This document shows, one piece after another, positions 63,076 through 64,000 of a DNA stretch of 64,000 nt. The DNA comes from JBHJHP01 sp042219825 (lineage in GTDB: Bacteria; Bacteroidota; Bacteroidia; Bacteroidales; UBA5342). The notes under the pieces were generated by a model. The model saw nothing but the letters and a program-made list of their open reading frames with translations, was not told where the DNA came from and ran no database searches. Numbering within the stretch: position 1 is the first letter of the stretch; each line of letters begins with the position of its first letter. Where the stretch lies: the NCBI RefSeq assembly GCF_042219825.1, contig NZ_JBHJHQ010000010.1, positions 62,001 to 126,000 of the forward strand, read 5' to 3'. A program made the translations under genes and the position numbers.

Positions 63076-63555
63076 GTGAAGTTAAAACTTAAAATAGAGC
63101 TTTTTGAACAACATGATGAAGTAAACTTTTATACTTTACGTTTTGAAAAAGATGAAACTGAGGTTGATAAGTTTTTAAATAAATTCCCGGAAGGTTGTGA
63201 ATATGACGAAGACATCGATATTTTAATTAAATGGATTGATCAAATCGGAGGAAAAGGAGCTTTAGAAAGATATTTCAGACCTGAGGGGAAATACACAGAT
63301 TATGTATATGCAATTCCAATTGAAACCTGTAATTTAAGACTATATGTGATTAGACTTTCAGAGAATGTGGTAATTCTAGGAAATGGTGGAATTAAAACTA
63401 CTAAAACATATAATGAGGATAATGAATTAAACACTCATGTCGAACTATTACAAGAAATTAGCGGTTATATTAGAAACAGATTGATTAATAAAAAGATAGT
63501 CATCCACAATAAAACTTTAAGTGGAAATCTATCATTTTACCTAAGTCAAAAATAA
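63076..63555 (+). CDS. Toxin-like partner of an XRE antitoxin (RelE/Gp49-like?)
   Basis: A 159-residue protein from a GTG start at 63076. N-terminal ELFEQHDEVNFYTLRFE, then a central CNLRLYVIRLSENVVILGNGGIKTTKTYNE with the strand-turn-strand and Gly-rich loop seen in HigB/RelE-type and phage Gp49-like toxins. The match is distant, so family is uncertain. It is followed one base later by an XRE antitoxin-like gene, the order typical of higBA-type modules. Confidence 0.6.
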   Translation: MKLKLKIELFEQHDEVNFYTLRFEKDETEVDKFLNKFPEGCEYDEDIDILIKWIDQIGGKGALERYFRPEGKYTDYVYAIPIETCNLRLYVIRLSENVVILGNGGIKTTKTYNEDNELNTHVELLQEISGYIRNRLINKKIVIHNKTLSGNLSFYLSQK

Positions 63556-63556
63556 A

Positions 63557-63964
63557 ATGAAAAACAGACGTCTCGAAGAGAGAAGAAAGAAGATATCAAA
63601 GGATATTGATATCTTCGTTAAAAGATCTTTTGATATTGTTGACAGAATCTATGAGATTCTCGAAAAACAAGGTAAAGAACAAAAAGATCTTGCTTTTGCA
63701 TTAGGGAAAAAAGAAAGTGAGATTAGCAAATGGATGACAGGAACACACAATTTTACAATCAAAACAATAAGTAAAATAGAATCAGTGTTGGGAGAATCTA
63801 TACTAAATGTATCAAATCATAAAAAAGCGGGGCAATCTACTGTCATTTATATCAGAGAGCGAGGAATAACCTTTGAATCAGAACCAGATTCAGCCTGGGT
63901 ACATCCCAAGTCAAATATGAAATATGTTCCACATTCTTTCACACAAGGAAAAATTCTGAATTAG
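63557..63964 (+). CDS. XRE-family helix-turn-helix antitoxin/regulator
   Basis: A 135-residue protein: XRE helix-turn-helix (KEQKDLAFALGKKESEISKWMTGTHNFTIKTISKIESVLGE, about 40-80) and a short C-terminal tail. It starts one base after the preceding stop. XRE antitoxins repress their own operon. The C-terminal tail may bind the toxin. Confidence 0.78.
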   Translation: MKNRRLEERRKKISKDIDIFVKRSFDIVDRIYEILEKQGKEQKDLAFALGKKESEISKWMTGTHNFTIKTISKIESVLGESILNVSNHKKAGQSTVIYIRERGITFESEPDSAWVHPKSNMKYVPHSFTQGKILN

Positions 63965-63965
63965 A

Positions 63966-64000
63966 ATGGAAAAATCTCCGGAAGTATATGTGAGTATTGA
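63966..64000 (+). CDS. Start of a third gene, cut by the window end
   Basis: ATG at 63966, one base after the XRE stop, opening an 11-codon frame (MEKSPEVYVSI) that runs off the window. Too short for identification. Tight spacing suggests the same operon. Confidence 0.35.
   Translation, partial: MEKSPEVYVSI

Overview
The window looks like a chromosomal segment of a Bacteroidota bacterium, probably an environmental, carotenoid-pigmented member of the Bacteroidales/Marinilabiliales type. The clade call rests on several features. Promoters carry the Bacteroidota -7 box (TAnnTTTG), sometimes with a TTG about 19-21 bp upstream. Three secreted proteins look like type IX secretion cargo or close relatives. 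Families such as DUF6452/DUF6048 and a DAHP synthase-chorismate mutase fusion are present, and the DNA is AT-rich. No rRNA is present, so genus is not resolved.

Layout: 1-5.7 kb is a carotenoid end-group cluster (desaturase fragment, CruF-type hydratase, acyltransferase, glycosyltransferase), followed by a class I photolyase, a TPR protein and a LysE exporter. 5.9-10.9 kb has a small secreted protein, a sigma54-type response regulator and a hybrid histidine kinase tail to tail, and a Lys/Cys-rich secreted peptide. 11-18.5 kb is housekeeping: hemW, rhodanese, S4 protein, DUF6452/DUF6048, tsaB, purC, glgB. 18.5-22.9 kb is the Phe/Tyr operon on the minus strand (pheA, aminotransferase, DAHP synthase-chorismate mutase, tyrA). 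It is preceded by an unlabelled 24-codon leader peptide packed with Phe and Tyr codons, plus a terminator and an antiterminator, i.e. a classical ribosome-mediated attenuator. A MITE-like inverted-repeat element supplies the end of tyrA. 22.9-25.2 kb holds two secreted proteins and tRNA-Val. 25.5-32.8 kb is purH and the rod-shape operon mreBCD-mrdA-rodA. 33-34.6 kb is a REP-associated HUH transposase between its repeats. 34.6-42.9 kb is a minus-strand operon that together encodes synthesis and phosphorolytic recovery of glucosylglycerate (HAD phosphatase, GT81 synthase, GH13_18 phosphorylase, glycerate kinase), followed by an S66 peptidase and a GH92-like protein.

44.5-50.9 kb is a plastic zone. 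About nine copies or fragments of a ~220-bp repeat bounded by TGACTCACCC and GGGTGGGTCA surround a large type IX cargo gene and tRNA-Thr. Two nearly identical 431-bp cassettes, each encoding an intact DUF559 (Vsr-like) nuclease, sit between repeat units. Three tandem outer-membrane barrel paralogues follow.

52.6-62.3 kb is an AT-rich six-gene defence island: Vsr nuclease, C5 cytosine methyltransferase, paraMORC-like GHKL ATPase, Z1 helicase-like ATPase, DUF4420 PD-(D/E)XK protein and AIPR protein, all overlapping or abutting. The window ends in a toxin-antitoxin-like pair and the first codons of a third gene.

The most interesting items are the Phe/Tyr attenuator, the DUF559/repeat cassettes and the six-gene GHKL-Z1-AIPR methylation island. 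All calls are from reading the sequence; no database search was run.
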